NCBI GenBank assembly: GCA_013399895.1
Contig: VXBA01001252.1
Coordinates: 799,491-863,490, forward strand
Source of the DNA: Serilophus lunatus
Lineage: Eukaryota > Chordata > Aves > Passeriformes > Eurylaimidae
Reading direction: 5' to 3'
DNA length: 64,000 nt
Each line of letters begins with the position of its first letter. Position 1 is the first letter of the stretch. Shown in pieces: positions 61,963 through 64,000 of the stretch. The position numbers and the translations under genes were made by a program. The notes beneath the pieces were generated by a model that was not told the DNA's origin, made no database searches, and saw only the letters and a list, made by a program, of their open reading frames with translations.

Positions 61963-61990
61963 GGAGGAGGAGGAAGAAGAGGAGGAGGAG
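61963..61990. repeat. (GGA/GAA)n purine repeat
   Basis: About nine GGA or GAA units in a row, coding for polyglutamate in one frame but without gene context. Confidence 0.85.
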
Positions 61991-64000
61991 CAAAAGACCC
62001 ATCAGAGATTTTAGGTAGAGTACAGTGACTACTTCTACACCCCATATATGCTTCTGCCGAACAAACAAGTGGTTGATTTCCCCTTTCCTCTCAAACGGTC
62101 AGAGCTCAGTGGTGGGCTCATGAGCTCAGTGAGCACACGGGAGTCACACGTGTGCAGGGACATCCGGCTGGTGACATGGATGTTGTTACAGTCGGGAACA
62201 GAGCAGTGTTGGCTCCTGCCTGCCCTCCTTTCTCCCATAGATGACAGTAAGAATTTTGTTTCATGTGTTCATGCTCACTAATCTACAGAGCTGTCCTGAT
62301 GGAAGAGGTGACTAGTGAGAGACTAACCACTGACAGATGAGACGACTAGCTTTCATGAGGGCTGGCTGTCACAGAGCTCTGCACCTCCAGCTGCAAGATT
62401 ACTTTCTAATCTCAAACATGCATTTATGGGGAGCAAATTTCCCATGCTCAAGGCCTGACCTTTCATCTCTACCCAAGCCTTTTTGCTGTGTGGTACATTT
62501 TTGTTCCTCCAATTGATCTGCACATGCAACCAACAGCATCCATTGCTTGGCAGTCCCAGAATAGAAGCACTGTGACTCCAAAGTAGCTGGGCTGACATAT
62601 TGATCACGTAACCAATTTAAAGCAAATTTGGGCAGCAGAACAGTTAATGTTGATCTGTTTGCAACTGATTTCAAATACTGTCCTGCACATGTTATAGTAG
62701 TGGTTTTCAAACTTATCTACAATAATGCAATATTATATATATTTTTATGAAGTCTCAGACTATATCAAACCCCATTAAATAAAATACATTGAGCATTTGA
62801 TAAATCAGAAATCAAATATCCTTAAAGGAAGCATAAAATCTAAGGATATGAATCTATTTTATTCTTGTGAAGGCATCATGGGCGGCATTGACATCACAAT
62901 TCTTGTGATTAGTTTGAATGTCTCCATAGAAATCATGTTTCAGAGCTTTCTTTACCTTTTCTAGACCTAAATGTACATCATTGCCTCTCATTAGATTAAG
63001 GGACTTAAGATGTGACACAACAAGAATCCAATAATTTATAAAAGAGGGCATAGGAAGGAGAGGCATAGAAAGTGGGTACTTGTTGAAGGCAGGTTTGACT
63101 TCTGATTTCATCCCTCATGAGGAGGTATTTTCAAAAGCCCTGGGTAACTTGGAAAACCAAGTGCCATTGACTTTCAATTAATTAGGTATATTTTTGAAAT
63201 TCATGCAGATTATGAGTAAGCAAGTTTACATTTCAGTCTGACCTGTGGTGAAATTGATGGCAATATTTGCTTTATGAGAGACAGTTCCAGCACTTAATTA
63301 GATTTCCTGTAGGCATTGTATTTAAATAAAAAAAAAAAAAAGTGGTTTATATAAGGAAAAGGTAGTGGTCTTGCAATTTACCAGTTCAGGAGAAGCATTT
63401 CATGGTATGAGAGCAAAGGCACAGAGACGGAAAGAGAAGACAAGCATGATGCCATAACTCACATCACTAGTGGATGGACCTTGATGTGGCAGGAGGAGAA
63501 TCAGTGGAGGAGTACAACAGAGGAGGAGAGGTGATTATAGAGTTGGGCTTTTCAGAGGATTTTGTATGAAATATTTTTTCCGTGTGATAGCAGCAGGAAT
63601 GGATACTGAAAGCATATTTTCTCATTAACTAAAAGAATAGATAATAAGGAAAAGAACAGGATTTTAGGTGCTGAATCCATGAGAAAAAGTTTTTTCTTAT
63701 AAATGGTTTCTTTTGAAATCATCAGGATTATATACCAATTTTCAGTGCAATCACATAGATGCTTTATAAGAGGAGAAGAGGAATAACCCTTGTAGAGGCT
63801 CTCAGGGGATGGTTGCTGACATAGAAAACCATTTGCCCCAGTCAAATTTTTGGTTTTTATCTGAGATGAAGGATCTAAGTCATTTAAGGTGTTTCTGTTT
63901 ACCCCTCAAGCTTCCTGGAGGCAAGAGAGAAGCTTCTGTGATCAATAGTATCAAATGGCATGAAGCAGCACAGAGCATTACATATGAACATACTTTCTTT
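61991..64000. other. No gene seen
   Basis: AT-rich unique sequence to the window edge with an A-run at 63328-63341. No exon or repeat family is recognised. Confidence 0.35.

Noticed and set aside
61963..61990. Polyglutamate stretch as part of an acidic protein
   Set aside because: Simple GGA/GAA repeat; the frame stops shortly after with no other coding signal.
1..64000. tRNA, rRNA, U-type snRNA, CRISPR or operon-like structures
   Set aside because: No cloverleaf with A and B boxes, no conserved RNA cores and no regularly spaced repeats were seen; the DNA is eukaryotic in character.

Overview
The window looks like vertebrate nuclear DNA, most likely from a bird. Large AT-rich stretches carry no coding exon I can recognise. 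The only interspersed repeats I can name are CR1-type LINEs, one of them a clear avian-style copy with a degenerate reverse-transcriptase reading frame on the minus strand. SINEs of mammalian type are absent and transposon density is low. Bacterial concepts such as operons and ribosome binding sites do not apply.

Region 1 (1-10.3 kb) is a cluster of CpG islands (about 1-600, 2540-3850, 4240-4620, 4960-5440, 7530-8530 and 9880-10215). Between them lie AT-rich blocks (about 1930-2450, 6600-7480 and 8870-9770) dense in homeodomain, TALE and FOX-like motifs. This layout is typical of the surroundings of a developmental transcription-factor gene or its long noncoding RNA partner. I cannot name the gene because no coding exon is recognisable. 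A promoter-like module with an inverted CCAAT box and a consensus CRE sits at 3440-3530. A 13-base CRE-containing sequence is shared between the first bases of the window and that module. Two hairpin-forming inverted repeats (2269-2328 and 9499-9569) lie in the AT-rich blocks; the second has miRNA-precursor proportions.

Region 2 (10.3-64 kb) is a gene-desert-like stretch. It holds candidate regulatory blocks (11260-11780, 22230-22760, 30381-30660, 31500-31900), simple repeats, small tandem duplications, two small CpG-enriched patches, a 39-base assembly gap at 32531-32569, three CR1 remnants (29500-29912 plus strand, 48625-48870 plus strand, 51323-52720 minus strand) and a long inverted repeat at 46549-46667. 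The youngest-looking CR1 copy carries a short telomere-like (TTAGGG) insertion.

No protein-coding gene, tRNA, rRNA or CRISPR array could be supported. The long open frames in the CpG islands are composition artefacts. A few open frames outside the islands (25819-26490 plus; 33069-33329, 56533-56739 and 56916-57266 minus) are reported as unexplained. All conservation statements are inferences from motif content; no alignment was possible.
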